From: Paenibacillus sp. FSL R7-0337
GTDB lineage: Bacteria; Bacillota; Bacilli; Paenibacillales; Paenibacillaceae
NCBI RefSeq assembly: GCF_037969875.1
Contig: NZ_CP150218.1
Location: forward strand, 1,550,001 to 1,614,000
Length of the DNA stretch: 64,000 bases
Direction: 5' to 3'
Part shown: piece by piece, positions 8,520 through 17,089 of the stretch
Layout: each line of letters opens with the position of its first letter
Numbering within the stretch: position 1 is the first letter of the stretch
The notes under the pieces: model-generated
Told to the model about the DNA's origin: nothing
Database searches by the model: none
The model's input: only the letters and a program-made list of their open reading frames with translations
Program-made: the position numbers and the translations under genes

Positions 8520-8582
8520 AGAGCATATCTACGACAAGTACCGATTTGATACGGAGGACTCCGGGATAAGGGGGTCGCACCG

Positions 8583-8672
8583 AAATCAGGTGCATTAATA
8601 CCCTTCATTCGCTTATCCAGCCGACTATTGCTGAAATCAGGTGCATTAATACCCTTCATTTGCTCTCTCCTG
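8583..8672. repeat. 51-bp tandem repeat array A, right part
   Basis: TGCATTAATAC starts at 8591 and 8642, 51 bp apart, with the same CCTTCATTCGCT and CTGAAATCAGG blocks as the left part at 7079-7190. Together the two parts look like one array split by the IS3 element. The 200 bp that follow to spmB hold a GTGGAGGAAATCCACCT motif (8847-8863) and no gene. Confidence 0.85.
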
Positions 8673-8876
8673 AAGGCAAGCAGTTAGATAAACGTATCTT
8701 AATTTATGAGTTTCGGGGAAATTGGCTGAAGCAGGTGGAAAAAGGGCGTTTAATTGGTTTGATTTCACCACGTTGGCGAGAATGAGTATAACTAAGCAGC
8801 ATTTTTCCAACTATTGTCTCCACAACGTTCATCCGTCTAGCAACAAGTGGAGGAAATCCACCTATCAACCTGCTGA

Positions 8877-9410
8877 TTACCCGAACACCAGCAGACAAAC
8901 AGTAATCGCAGCAATAAAGCCGACGATGTCCGAGAAAAGGCCCACCTTTAGTGCATAGCGGCCGTTGCGGATGCCTACGGCGCCGAAATACACAGTCAGC
9001 ACATACAACGTGGTGTCAGTGCTCCCCTGTATAGTAGAAGCAATCATACCGATGAGGGAGTCCGGGCCGTGGACGCGGATCAGGTCTGTAGTATAGGCAA
9101 GTGATCCAGTGCCCGTCAGCGGGCGCAGGAGACCGAGCGGAAGCACCTCTGACGGAATACCCAGCCCCTTCAGCAGAGGGCTTACAAAGCCCATGAGGAA
9201 GTCCAGCGCGCCAGACGCGCGGAACACACTGATGGCCACCAGCATGCCCACCAGATGGGGGATAATCGCAATGGCGGTGCCGAACCCGTCCTTCGCACCC
9301 TCCACGAAAGATTCATAGACCGGAACCTTACGCGTGAAGGCATACAGCGGAATAAAGGTAACCATGACCGGGATCGCCCAGGCAGAGATCAGACTGATCA
9401 GTTGTAACAC
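8877..9410 (-). CDS. spmB: SpmB, spore maturation membrane protein
   Basis: Polytopic membrane protein of the nucleoside-recognition (Gate) family that in B. subtilis acts with SpmA in spore core dehydration. It has 177 residues, with the first membrane segment at SAWAIPVMVTFIPLYAF and the conserved PLGLLRPLTGTGSLAYTTDL region. The start is GTG at 9410, placed by AAGGGGTGA upstream, six bases after the spmA stop. Last gene of dacB-spmA-spmB; the operon terminator now lies beyond the inserted repeats and IS3 element. Confidence 0.92.
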   Translation of the reverse strand: MLQLISLISAWAIPVMVTFIPLYAFTRKVPVYESFVEGAKDGFGTAIAIIPHLVGMLVAISVFRASGALDFLMGFVSPLLKGLGIPSEVLPLGLLRPLTGTGSLAYTTDLIRVHGPDSLIGMIASTIQGSTDTTLYVLTVYFGAVGIRNGRYALKVGLFSDIVGFIAAITVCLLVFG

Positions 9411-9416
9411 GGACGC

Positions 9417-10088
9417 TCACCCCTTCACCGAAGATTGTGGGAGCGCCCCGCTCCCGTTCGCCGGGCCTGTCCCGGTGTTGAGGACCGGCGGCGGTCCGGG
9501 CGGCCGGCGGAGCAGAGTCAGGCGGCGGAACAGCCTGTCCGCAGCAATCGCCGCCAGGGTCGCCACCGCCGTCGCTGCCAGAGTGGTTCCGACAATGGCC
9601 GCCGGGTCCGCCGATCCGTAATTCAGCCGGATCGCAATCAGGGTCGCCGGAATCAGGGTGATGCTGGCGGTATTCAGCGCAAGCAGGGTACACATGGCCG
9701 GCGTTGCGGTCTCCTTATCCGGGTTCAGTGTCTGCAGCTCCTGCATCGCCTTAATGCCCATCGGAGTGGCCGCATTCCCCAGACCCAGCAGGTTGGCGCT
9801 CATATTGGAGAGAATGTAGCCGATGGCGGGGTGCCCTTTGGGCACATCCGGGAACAGAAAGGAGACTACCGGACCCAGCACTCTGGAGATTTTCTTCAGC
9901 AGGTCGGCATCCTCCGCAATCCGCATTATGCCCAGCCAGAACACCAGCACACTGATCAGCCCGAAGCTGACGGTCACCCCGCTCTTCGCACCATCGAATA
10001 CGGCGGCGGTGAACTCGTTCATCCTTCCGTTAACTGCCGCAAAGCCAAACCCGATCAGAATCATCCCCAGCCAGATTCCATTTAACAT
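9417..10088 (-). CDS. spmA: SpmA, spore maturation membrane protein
   Basis: Companion of SpmB. The 223-residue polytopic protein has family motifs FWLGIMRIAEDADLL and NMSANLLGLGNAATP in its first 130 residues. The C-terminal tail of about 30 residues is rich in Pro, Gly and Arg and looks like an extension beyond the roughly 196-residue B. subtilis protein. AGGGG lies upstream of the ATG. Known role: spore heat resistance through core dehydration, with a membrane location in the mother cell expected. Confidence 0.92.
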   Translation of the reverse strand: MLNGIWLGMILIGFGFAAVNGRMNEFTAAVFDGAKSGVTVSFGLISVLVFWLGIMRIAEDADLLKKISRVLGPVVSFLFPDVPKGHPAIGYILSNMSANLLGLGNAATPMGIKAMQELQTLNPDKETATPAMCTLLALNTASITLIPATLIAIRLNYGSADPAAIVGTTLAATAVATLAAIAADRLFRRLTLLRRPPGPPPVLNTGTGPANGSGALPQSSVKG

Positions 10089-10142
10089 GGGTATCCCCTC
10101 CCCCGCTTCATTTTTTATACTCTATCTTACAGAATGGTTTCG

Positions 10143-11420
10143 CTATTCCCCCGTGTGAAACAGCGCCCGCAGCGCACTGCCGAAGGCCTGCAGCCAGTTG
10201 CCCGCCGGGTAGGCGGAGGCACGCGCAGCGGTATATTTTTTCACATACAGCGAGGTCTCCGGCGGGAGCTGGCCAGGCGTGTACACCGGAACCCGCCCGA
10301 TCTCCTGATCTCCCAGCCGTAAAATAATCACACCTCTGAGCCCGAAGTTAACATCGCCCTCACTCCCGCTGGCATTTACACCTGCCCTGCCCGCACCCGT
10401 ACTTACACTGGAACCAGCACCTGCACTCCCCGTACCCGCAGCATTGCCATTCGCAGAAGTCTGCAGATCTGCACTAAGCACCAGCTTGTTGACGAGCCTA
10501 GCTTCCTCCCCCTGACCAAGCGGATAGGCGAAGGCCTTGCCGGTCACCAGACTGTAGCCTTTGACGGCCTCGCCCCGCTCGACCAGCGTCTTCAGAGGAT
10601 AATGGTTGAAGCCGAAGTCCAGCAGCGAGGCATGGTCGTTCCAGTCATTTCCGTCGTTCAGCGTAACAGCCACGAGCTGCTGCCCGTCCCTTGTAGCGGA
10701 GCTTACCAGGCAGCGCAGCGCTTTTTTGGTATACCCCGTCTTGACCCCATCCGCTCCTTCGTAGAGGCGCAGCATCTTATTCTTGTTGCTCCATTTATAG
10801 TCCCATTTCTCATAAGGATTGTCCGCTGCCTTCTCTTTGGTGGCTACGATCTCCTTGAACACCGGATTATGCATCGCATATGCGGTCAATACAGCCAGAT
10901 CATTCGCGCTGGAAAAGTGGCCTTCTGCATCTAATCCATGCGGATTGGCAAAATGCGTATTTTTCAAATTCAGCTCCTGCGCCTTCGCGTTCATCAGGTA
11001 GACAAACCCTTGCTCCGAGCCGCCGACATGCTCGGCGATTGCCGTTGCCGCATCATTACCGGAGCGCAGCATCAGCCCGTACAGCATATCCTTCAGCGTC
11101 ATTTCCTCGCCCAGCTTCAGGTACAGGGAGGAACCCTCTTTGGCAAAAGCATTTTTGCCGACCTTGACCTTCGACATGATATCGCTGTTCTCTATCGCCA
11201 CAAGGGCGGTCATAATTTTGGTCAGACTGGCAATCAGCATCGGTTCATCCCCGCGGCTGCTGTACAGTATTCTTCCGGATGTCACATCAATCAGCGCCGC
11301 CGCCCTGGCATGGGTAGTGATCGAACGGTTCTCTGCACTAACGGCAGACACCGGCACCAGCGCAAGCAGCAGTGCACACAACAGTAAGGACAGCATAGAT
11401 TTTCGGGTTAATGTCTTCAT
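10143..11420 (-). CDS. dacB: DacB-like D-alanyl-D-alanine carboxypeptidase (PBP5 family)
   Basis: Low-molecular-weight penicillin-binding protein trimming peptidoglycan stem peptides; its place before spmAB points to the sporulation enzyme DacB, which controls cortex cross-linking. From ATG 11420 (GGAGG six bases upstream) it has 425 residues. It has a signal peptide (SMLSLLLCALLLALVPVSAVSA), the SLTK active-site motif, SGND and DGVKTGYT. The Gly/Ser/Ala-rich insert NAAGTGSAGAGSS near residue 330 is unusual, followed by a C-terminal domain with a possible amphipathic end. The frame runs open to 11549 without a ribosome site. Confidence 0.9.
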   Translation of the reverse strand: MKTLTRKSMLSLLLCALLLALVPVSAVSAENRSITTHARAAALIDVTSGRILYSSRGDEPMLIASLTKIMTALVAIENSDIMSKVKVGKNAFAKEGSSLYLKLGEEMTLKDMLYGLMLRSGNDAATAIAEHVGGSEQGFVYLMNAKAQELNLKNTHFANPHGLDAEGHFSSANDLAVLTAYAMHNPVFKEIVATKEKAADNPYEKWDYKWSNKNKMLRLYEGADGVKTGYTKKALRCLVSSATRDGQQLVAVTLNDGNDWNDHASLLDFGFNHYPLKTLVERGEAVKGYSLVTGKAFAYPLGQGEEARLVNKLVLSADLQTSANGNAAGTGSAGAGSSVSTGAGRAGVNASGSEGDVNFGLRGVIILRLGDQEIGRVPVYTPGQLPPETSLYVKKYTAARASAYPAGNWLQAFGSALRALFHTGE

Positions 11421-11484
11421 GTTCATCCTCCGGCTTCTTATCCGTTCCTTACGCAACGGTTCATCAGTCTTGCCTGGTTGTACA

Positions 11485-11513
11485 AGTGTATGCGGGGCAT
11501 AGGGCAGGTATGT
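11485..11513 (-). promoter_or_regulatory. Candidate sigma-E promoter of dacB-spmA-spmB
   Basis: On the minus strand ACATACC (11507-11513), 14 bases, then CATACACT (11485-11492), which fits the sigma-E -10 consensus CATACAnT and part of the -35. Sigma-E control of this operon is known in B. subtilis. It lies 65 bp upstream of the dacB start. Confidence 0.55.
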
Positions 11514-11533
11514 CCTATCCTCCATCATCCGGC

Positions 11534-11568
11534 AAAAAAGGGATATCACCTTCTAAGGTGATATCCCG
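11534..11568 (-). terminator. Intrinsic terminator after ytfJ
   Basis: Arms GGGATATCACC (11540-11550) and GGTGATATCCC (11558-11568) form a perfect 11-bp stem followed by six T on the minus strand. It separates ytfJ from the dacB operon. Confidence 0.9.
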
Positions 11569-11587
11569 GGGCTAATTTGTTATTTCC

Positions 11588-11645
11588 TTGTATCCTAATG
11601 TGTTGACGTATTCTAATGCGTTGACGTACCCTAATGTGTTGACGA
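11588..11645 (-). repeat. 18-bp tandem triplication spanning the ytfJ stop codon
   Basis: Three copies of an 18-bp unit, on the minus strand (A/T)CGTCAAC(A/G)CATTAG plus a 3-bp spacer, with stop codons at 11631, 11613 and 11595. The unit is a multiple of three, so each copy repeats the last four codons and the TAG in the same frame. This gives three in-frame stops. Confidence 0.85.
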
Positions 11646-12125
11646 ATGGTCAGACGAGCCGGACCCGGTCTCTACAACGGTTTTGGTTACCTTAGAGCCG
11701 GGAATGTCCGAAGCTTCGGGAACCATGCCGGGCTGGAACATATTCTGAATTTTGTCGAGCAGGGTAGGCGTGGCATCAATAATTTTCTCGAACAGATGAG
11801 TCTGATTATCCAGCGGCACAATATGTACCCCTTCCCTGCCAACGACTAGAAAAGCAATCGGACGAATAGACACGCCGCCCCCGCTGCCGCCCCCGAAGGG
11901 AAGCATTTTGACGCCGGACCCGCTGCTGTTCACGCCCGGACCGTCATCCTCCACCCTGAAGTCACTGCCGCCTGCTGCGAAACCGAACGTCACCTTGCTA
12001 ATTGGCAGAATGACGGTGCCATCGGGCGTTTCAACCGGATCTCCAACAATTGTATTTACATCAACCATGCCTTTAATATTCTCCATTGCGGTCTGCATGA
12101 GACCTTGAATCGGATGATCTGACAT
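11631..12125 (-). CDS. ytfJ: YtfJ/GerW-family sporulation protein
   Basis: A 164-residue cytoplasmic protein matching the GerW/YtfJ family: HPIQGLMQTAMENIKGMVDVNTIVGD at the start, the Gly-rich GGGSGGGVSI segment and the VVGREGVHIVPLD core. In B. subtilis YtfJ is made in the forespore (sigma-F) and affects germination. AGGAGGAG lies upstream of the ATG. The C-terminal Ser/His tail ends inside an 18-bp tandem repeat that triplicates the stop codon. Confidence 0.9.
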   Translation of the reverse strand: MSDHPIQGLMQTAMENIKGMVDVNTIVGDPVETPDGTVILPISKVTFGFAAGGSDFRVEDDGPGVNSSGSGVKMLPFGGGSGGGVSIRPIAFLVVGREGVHIVPLDNQTHLFEKIIDATPTLLDKIQNMFQPGMVPEASDIPGSKVTKTVVETGSGSSDHSSTH

Positions 12126-12169
12126 TGTTTGTCTCCTCCTCGAGTGTATATAAATGTACCTGCAGTATT

Positions 12170-12198
12170 TATCTTGCCCACTATAGATTGGAGTATGT
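12170..12198 (-). promoter_or_regulatory. Candidate sigma-F promoter of ytfJ
   Basis: Minus-strand ACATA (12194-12198), 15 bases, then GGCAAGATA (12170-12178), partly fitting GywTA and GGnnAnAnT of sigma-F promoters. The last -10 base does not match. The call leans on the known sigma-F dependence of B. subtilis ytfJ. Confidence 0.3.
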
Positions 12199-12205
12199 AG
12201 ATTAT

Positions 12206-12904
12206 TTAGGAGCGTTCACGTCTGAGCAATTTCTTCCACCGGCCCAGACCACCTTCCACCTTCGACACTCGGCGCAGCAGCAGAAGCCCTGCATAGAGCG
12301 CATATCCGACGGACAGCTTGCCGCTACAGACGGCTTCTGTTGCAAAAGACGGCTGATCCCGGAAGACAGGAGCCACAAATATTCCCGGCTTATGCACCAG
12401 TCTGACCATGCGGGAGAGCACGCCGATCATCGTCCACTTCAGTCCCCATAAGGCCCCTACCGCCGTGGCGGTCGTTGCAGCCTCCCCCAGCGAGAAGTCT
12501 GTGGACCAGTCCAGCTTGGTGATCTGAATATGAGACAGGGTGTCATTCAGCCATTTTTTCAGCCCGCGGGTGGCATGTAACGCAGTACGTACATTCTTTA
12601 GCCATTGCGTCACAGATTCCTTATCGACCTGCCCTTCCTTGTCGCTATCCAGCTTCACTGGTGCGATTCCGCTCTTCTCCACTTTGAGCTTAATTCCCTG
12701 TTCGAGGCTCTGGAAGACTAGCGCAGGCACCTCATAATGAATTTTAACGAGGCCATATACAGCTTTGATGTCGAATTCGATGCGGTCATCCTTACCCAGT
12801 CTGCGCACACGAAAGTGAAAATGAATCGATGACGCCAGAACCAGCAGGAACAGCAGAACAACGAGCAGCAGCAGGATTAAGGGTATTGCCAGCCATAACG
12901 TCAC
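12206..12904 (-). CDS. DUF2953-type membrane-anchored protein
   Basis: A 232-residue protein with one strong N-terminal membrane segment (LWLAIPLILLLLVVLLFLLVLASSI) and a mixed soluble domain ending in Arg-rich RRERS. It resembles the DUF2953 family found next to ytfJ in spore formers; the function is unknown. The start is GTG at 12904, with GGAGG eight bases upstream. The frame extends to 13060 but those codons overlap the scpB terminator. Its stop lies about 80 bp before ytfJ, so the two may be co-expressed. Confidence 0.8.
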   Translation of the reverse strand: MTLWLAIPLILLLLVVLLFLLVLASSIHFHFRVRRLGKDDRIEFDIKAVYGLVKIHYEVPALVFQSLEQGIKLKVEKSGIAPVKLDSDKEGQVDKESVTQWLKNVRTALHATRGLKKWLNDTLSHIQITKLDWSTDFSLGEAATTATAVGALWGLKWTMIGVLSRMVRLVHKPGIFVAPVFRDQPSFATEAVCSGKLSVGYALYAGLLLLRRVSKVEGGLGRWKKLLRRERS

Positions 12905-13015
12905 ACGGTTAACCTCCAAGCAGACTTTAGAATAATAAACATGGAGCCTCTGGATTAGTATGGCAATTACGGCTGGATAACATTCGGTGATTTCGCAAAC
13001 TTCTCCATTTTCCAC

Positions 13016-13051
13016 GAAAAAATGCCGCTGCCCCCGAAGGGACAACGGCAT
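13016..13051 (-). terminator. Intrinsic terminator after scpB
   Basis: Minus strand: ATGCCGTTGTCCC, loop TTCG, GGGGCAGCGGCAT with GU pairs, then six T. It lies 28 bp beyond the scpB stop. Confidence 0.85.
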
Positions 13052-13078
13052 CTCTATCACAGCAGTGGTACGCTGCAG

Positions 13079-13681
13079 TTATTCGACCTCATCGAAGGTC
13101 ATCTGGCTGTCCAGCTTACTGAACAGCAGCTGGGTCTCCTCTTCCAGACCCTCGGAGGTATCGAAGCTCGACGGCTCCGGCAGCTCCTTCAGGCTGGCCA
13201 GCCCGAAGCTGTCCAGGAAGGACTTGGTGGTGCCGTACAGAATTGGACGCCCGACAGCCTCCGCCCGGCCCACCTCGTGGATCAGATCCTTGTTGCCCAG
13301 CGTGTGGATGGCCCGTTCGGATTTGACACCCCGGATCTCCTCGATCTCCACTCTCGTGATCGGCTGGCGGTAAGCCACAATCGCGAGTGTCTCCAGCGCC
13401 GCCTGGGACAGGGAGGATCTGGAGGGCGAATAAGCCAATCGCTCGAAATACTGCGCATGCTCCGGGAGTGTCGCCAGCCGGTAATTCCCGGCAATCTGGA
13501 CCACCTGAAGACCCCGGCTCTGCGAGTGGTAGTCCTCTTTTAAATCATCCAGCGCTCTTGTCGCCAGATCGGGCCGCTGCTCGGTAATCTCGGCAATCTG
13601 CCGGACCGACAGCCCTTCATCCCCTGAGAGAAACAGCAGGCCTTCAATAATTGATTTCAGCGTGTTGTAGTCCACTGGCAT
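13079..13681 (-). CDS. scpB: ScpB, SMC-complex winged-helix subunit
   Basis: Subunit of the Smc-ScpA-ScpB condensin used in chromosome segregation. From ATG 13681 it has 200 residues with tandem winged-helix domains (SIIEGLLFLSGDEGL; ALETLAIVAYRQPITRVEIEEIRGV is the family hallmark region). The C-terminus is acidic. It overlaps the 3' end of scpA by 38 bp, so translation is coupled. A longer frame reaches 13717. GGGGGAGAGG lies directly upstream of 13681. Confidence 0.93.
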   Translation of the reverse strand: MPVDYNTLKSIIEGLLFLSGDEGLSVRQIAEITEQRPDLATRALDDLKEDYHSQSRGLQVVQIAGNYRLATLPEHAQYFERLAYSPSRSSLSQAALETLAIVAYRQPITRVEIEEIRGVKSERAIHTLGNKDLIHEVGRAEAVGRPILYGTTKSFLDSFGLASLKELPEPSSFDTSEGLEEETQLLFSKLDSQMTFDEVE

Positions 13682-14435
13682 CCTCTCCCCCTCTCCACTC
13701 CATAACAATATCCTCAAATAATTTCTCCTGGTAGCAGTAAATGGCCTTCATCTTCATCAGCTCCAGAATAGCCAGGAAGGTGGCGACGATCTCCTGCCGG
13801 TCCATCTCCTCATGCAGCAGGGACGAGAACCGCATTCTGCCGCCGGTCCCTTTGCGCTGCAAGGCTTCAGACACCTCACGAATCCGGTCCTTGACCGAGA
13901 TCTCATCCCGGGTGATCCGCTGGTACGAGGTGCGCCGGGCAGCCTTGCTTAGCGCCTTGCGGAACGCAGCGATCAGGTCGGCGGTATGCAGGCCCTTCAG
14001 TGTATTGTCCGTCTGCGCAGGAACGAAGGGGCCCAGATCCTCAGGCTCCTTCGTAAAAATCAGGCTGCGCTCGCTCTCCATATCCAGCAGATGCACCGCG
14101 ATGCTCTTGAACTTACGGTATTCAATCAGGCGCTGCACCAGCTCTGCGCGCGGATCATAGCCGTCATCCTCATAATAATCGAAGTCCTCGATTTCAATGA
14201 CGGGCGGCTTCGGCAGCAGCATTTTGCTCTTAATCGACAGGAGAGTGGCAGCCATCACCAGAAATTCACTGGTAATATCCAGCTCCAGCTCCTTCATTCC
14301 CTGTAGGAATTCCATATACTGCTCGGTGATCTCGCTGACCGGAATGTCCTGGATGTCGATTTCCGCCTTGTCAATCAGATGCAAGAGCAGATCGAGCGGA
14401 CCTTCGAACGTCTCCAGCTTGTACAATACAGTCAC
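13644..14435 (-). CDS. scpA: ScpA, kleisin subunit of the SMC complex
   Basis: Kleisin that bridges Smc heads and binds ScpB. It has 263 residues. The N-terminus (LETFEGPLDLLLHLIDKAEIDI) is the kleisin signature, and the C-terminal winged helix ends at AIYCYQEKLFEDI. The start is GTG at 14435 with GGAGG seven bases upstream. It is separated from the rib operon by a terminator and probably has its own promoter in the 130-bp gap. Confidence 0.94.
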   Translation of the reverse strand: MTVLYKLETFEGPLDLLLHLIDKAEIDIQDIPVSEITEQYMEFLQGMKELELDITSEFLVMAATLLSIKSKMLLPKPPVIEIEDFDYYEDDGYDPRAELVQRLIEYRKFKSIAVHLLDMESERSLIFTKEPEDLGPFVPAQTDNTLKGLHTADLIAAFRKALSKAARRTSYQRITRDEISVKDRIREVSEALQRKGTGGRMRFSSLLHEEMDRQEIVATFLAILELMKMKAIYCYQEKLFEDIVMEWRGGEDASGLQHAEINY

Positions 14436-14452
14436 GCGGTTTCCTCCAGCCC

Positions 14453-14489
14453 AAAAAAAGTAAAGTGCAGCGCCGCAAGGACGCTACAC
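14453..14489 (-). terminator. Intrinsic terminator of the rib operon
   Basis: Minus strand GTGTAGCG (14482-14489) and CGCTGCAC (14465-14472) around a TCC-TTGC-GG loop, followed by TTTACTTTTTTT. It lies about 80 bp after the ribH stop. Confidence 0.8.
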
Positions 14490-14568
14490 AAGTAGAAAGA
14501 TCTATGTTCATGCTTTCTTCTCATACTTATAAATAAGCACGACTTACGGTCTTTCGTCAAGAGGCGTA

Positions 14569-15045
14569 TTATTTGAACAGCTTATTCAGGTTAGCCATTT
14601 CAATAGCAGCCGTCGCTGCATCCCAGCCCTTATTGCCGGCTTTGGTCCCCGAGCGCTCAATGGCCTGTTCAATATTCTCCGTCGTAACCACACCGAAAAT
14701 AGTCGGAACACCGGTCTTAAGGTTAATCGCCGCCACGCCCTTGGCCACCTCGTTGCACACATAATCATAGTGTGTTGTAGATCCGCGAATGACTGTGCCC
14801 AGTGTGATAACGGCGTCATATTTGCCGCTTTCGGCCATTTTCTGGGCGATCAGCGGAATTTCGAATACGCCCGGTACCCAGGCAACATCCACTTCATCAT
14901 CGGCGGCGCCATGGCGCTTGAAGGCATCGAGTGCCCCGGAGAGCAGCTTGCTGGTAATGAACTCATTGAAACGTCCTACGACCACCCCATATTTCAAACC
15001 CTCAGATACTAAGTGTCCTTCAAAATAATTCGGCATGCTACTCAT
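14569..15045 (-). CDS. ribH: RibH, lumazine synthase
   Basis: Condenses the ribityl-aminouracil intermediate with dihydroxybutanone phosphate to lumazine, forming a capsid-like oligomer in related species. It has 158 residues and conserved blocks [39 protein letters not shown] with the catalytic His, and GNKGWDAA. Start uncertain: ATG 15045 and ATG 15036 are both possible behind GAAGGG, and a TTG at 15048 is less likely. Last gene of ribD-ribE-ribBA-ribH; no ribT follows. Confidence 0.95.
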   Translation of the reverse strand: MSSMPNYFEGHLVSEGLKYGVVVGRFNEFITSKLLSGALDAFKRHGAADDEVDVAWVPGVFEIPLIAQKMAESGKYDAVITLGTVIRGSTTHYDYVCNEVAKGVAAINLKTGVPTIFGVVTTENIEQAIERSGTKAGNKGWDAATAAIEMANLNKLFK

Positions 15046-15078
15046 CAACCCTTCGTGTATAGGATAGGTAATCTATGA

Positions 15079-16332
15079 TTAAATTTTGGAATCCTCATTC
15101 TGTTCGATGTCGTCAAACTTCAGCAGATGGCCAAGCTTGGCCTGCTTCGTATGCAGATAATTGCTATTGTCCTTGTTCTCCGGCATCTGGATCGCTACGC
15201 GCTCCACCACCTCAAGGCCGTAGCCTTCCAGCCCCTTGATCTTGCGAGGATTGTTGGTCAGCAGCCGGATCTGGCGGATGCCGAGATCCTTAAGAATCTG
15301 AGCCCCGATGCCATAATCCCGCAGATCTGCCGCGAAGCCCAGCTTCAGGTTGGCATCCACAGTATCCAGCCCTTCTTCCTGCAGCTTATAAGCGCGCAGC
15401 TTGTTAATCAGGCCAATTCCACGGCCCTCCTGGCGCATATAGAGGAGTACACCCCTGCCTGCTTCTTCAATCTGGCGCAGCGCCGCTTCGAACTGCGGAC
15501 CGCAGTCGCAGCGGTGCGAATGGAACACATCGCCGGTCAGGCACTCTGAATGCACACGCACGAGCACCGGCTCATCCCCGGAGATATCACCTTTAACCAG
15601 GGCAACATGCTCCTTGTCGTCCACCTCGTTCGTATAGGCAATGGTCTGAAAATCACCGAAATCCGTCGGCAGATTCACCGCTACCTCACGGGTGACCAGA
15701 TGCTCCTTCTCGTTACGGTAGTGAATAAGGTCCTTGATGCTGATCAGCTTAAGATCATGCTTCTTGGAGATTTCAATCAGGTCAGGCAGGCGGGCCATGG
15801 TACCGTCCACCTTCACGACTTCACAGATGACACCTGCCGGGTAAGCCCCGCACATGCGGGCCAGATCGACAGCAGCCTCCGTATGCCCGGAACGCCGCAG
15901 GACTCCGCCCTTCTTGGCGATCAGCGGGAACATATGCCCCGGTCTGCGGAAGTCGGCCGGCTTGGCCTTGGGGTCCAGCATGGCCTTAATCGTCTGGGAG
16001 CGTTCGCCGGCTGAGATCCCGGTCGTCGTATCCGCGTGGTCAATCGATACCGTGAACGCCGTACCATGGTTATCGGTATTCTGGGATACCATCGGGTGCA
16101 GGTCCAGCTCCTCTGCACGCTCCGCTGTGATCGGTACGCAGACCAGGCCGCGTCCTTCGGTAATCATGAAGTTAATCACTTCTGGGGTAGCCCGTTCCGC
16201 CAGAGCAACGAAGTCTCCTTCATTCTCACGGTCCTCATCATCTACAACGATAACGACCTTACCGCGCATTAAGTCATAAATCGCATCTTCAATCGGGTCT
16301 AGAACACTGTCTTTATCAGCTTGCTGGCTCAT
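15079..16332 (-). CDS. ribBA: RibBA, bifunctional DHBP synthase / GTP cyclohydrolase II
   Basis: Starts both branches of riboflavin synthesis. It has 417 residues. The N-terminal half is 3,4-dihydroxy-2-butanone-4-phosphate synthase ([31 protein letters not shown]). The C-terminal half is GTP cyclohydrolase II with the zinc cysteines in [17 protein letters not shown] and the RQEGRGIGL motif. B. subtilis calls this ribA. AGGAGGA lies upstream of ATG 16332. Both active sites appear intact. Confidence 0.96.
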   Translation of the reverse strand: MSQQADKDSVLDPIEDAIYDLMRGKVVIVVDDEDRENEGDFVALAERATPEVINFMITEGRGLVCVPITAERAEELDLHPMVSQNTDNHGTAFTVSIDHADTTTGISAGERSQTIKAMLDPKAKPADFRRPGHMFPLIAKKGGVLRRSGHTEAAVDLARMCGAYPAGVICEVVKVDGTMARLPDLIEISKKHDLKLISIKDLIHYRNEKEHLVTREVAVNLPTDFGDFQTIAYTNEVDDKEHVALVKGDISGDEPVLVRVHSECLTGDVFHSHRCDCGPQFEAALRQIEEAGRGVLLYMRQEGRGIGLINKLRAYKLQEEGLDTVDANLKLGFAADLRDYGIGAQILKDLGIRQIRLLTNNPRKIKGLEGYGLEVVERVAIQMPENKDNSNYLHTKQAKLGHLLKFDDIEQNEDSKI

Positions 16333-16394
16333 ACTACTGTCCTCCTAATAGCTATACGCTTACCTGACGGCTTGCCGTATGCCTGATCAATAGA

Positions 16395-17063
16395 TTATAC
16401 GAACCCGTTGGCCGCCAAAAAATCATGGCTGATCTTCGAGCTTCCTCCATCCTCTTCATTGCCCGCGCGCGAACCGTAATGGAGCAGATGGTCCACGTAT
16501 TTACCGAGCACATCACATTCGATATTCACCCGGTCACCCGCCCGCTTGTGGGCCAGTACCGTCTCTCCCAGCGTGTGCGGGATAATCGACACGGTGAAGG
16601 TTGCGGCTTCCGTCCTCACAACCGTAAGGCTAATGCCGTCTATGGTAATGGAGCCTTTGGGAATGATGAATTTGAACAGGGATTTGCGGTCCGGTGCAAT
16701 CTCGAACACCACTGCATTCTGATCGCGCCTGACGCTGCGGATCTCACCGGTTCCATCCACATGCCCTTGGACAATATGCCCTCCGAAGCGTCCGCCGGCA
16801 GCCATAGCGCGTTCCAGATTCATTGCGGACCCGGTGCGCAGCTCCTTGAGCGTACTGTTGCGGTAGGTCTCGGGCATAACGTCAACCGTGAAATGATGGT
16901 CTCCGAGTGAGGTTGCCGTGAGACAGACCCCATTGACCGCCACACTGTCGCCGATCTTGAGATCTCCCATAATGAGCGATGCGCCGATATTCAGCACCAT
17001 CATCTCCCCGCCGCTGGTGACGCTACGCAGAACTCCCACCTCTTCAATCAAGCCGGTAAACAT
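16395..17063 (-). CDS. ribE: RibE, riboflavin synthase alpha chain
   Basis: Dismutates two lumazines to riboflavin. It has 222 residues with the N-terminal signature MFTGLIEEVG and two tandem lumazine-binding barrels (NGVCLTATSL / GISLTVVRTE; GHIVQGHVDGTGEI). The C-terminal tail is short and Ser/Asn-rich. The start at 17063 follows GGAGGGATGGT; the frame itself extends to 17123 into ribD. It sits between ribD and ribBA. Confidence 0.95.
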   Translation of the reverse strand: MFTGLIEEVGVLRSVTSGGEMMVLNIGASLIMGDLKIGDSVAVNGVCLTATSLGDHHFTVDVMPETYRNSTLKELRTGSAMNLERAMAAGGRFGGHIVQGHVDGTGEIRSVRRDQNAVVFEIAPDRKSLFKFIIPKGSITIDGISLTVVRTEAATFTVSIIPHTLGETVLAHKRAGDRVNIECDVLGKYVDHLLHYGSRAGNEEDGGSSKISHDFLAANGFV

Positions 17064-17089
17064 ACCATCCCTCCTTCCTGAATAGTCGG

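Larger units (their letters stand above)
7197..8579 (+). mobile_element. IS3-family insertion sequence, about 1.38 kb
   Basis: Two overlapping-frame transposase genes lie between imperfect inverted ends. The left end (7197-7224) and the reverse complement of the right end (8553-8579) share a run of five C followed by T and a perfect GGAGTCCTCC. The element sits inside a 51-bp repeat array. Exact ends and a target duplication cannot be fixed by eye, since the flanks do not rejoin into one intact repeat unit. Both frames are intact, so it may be active. Confidence 0.85.

Noticed and set aside
7079-8672. CRISPR-like array
   Set aside because: The repeats are contiguous 51-bp units without unique spacers, and no cas genes are present.
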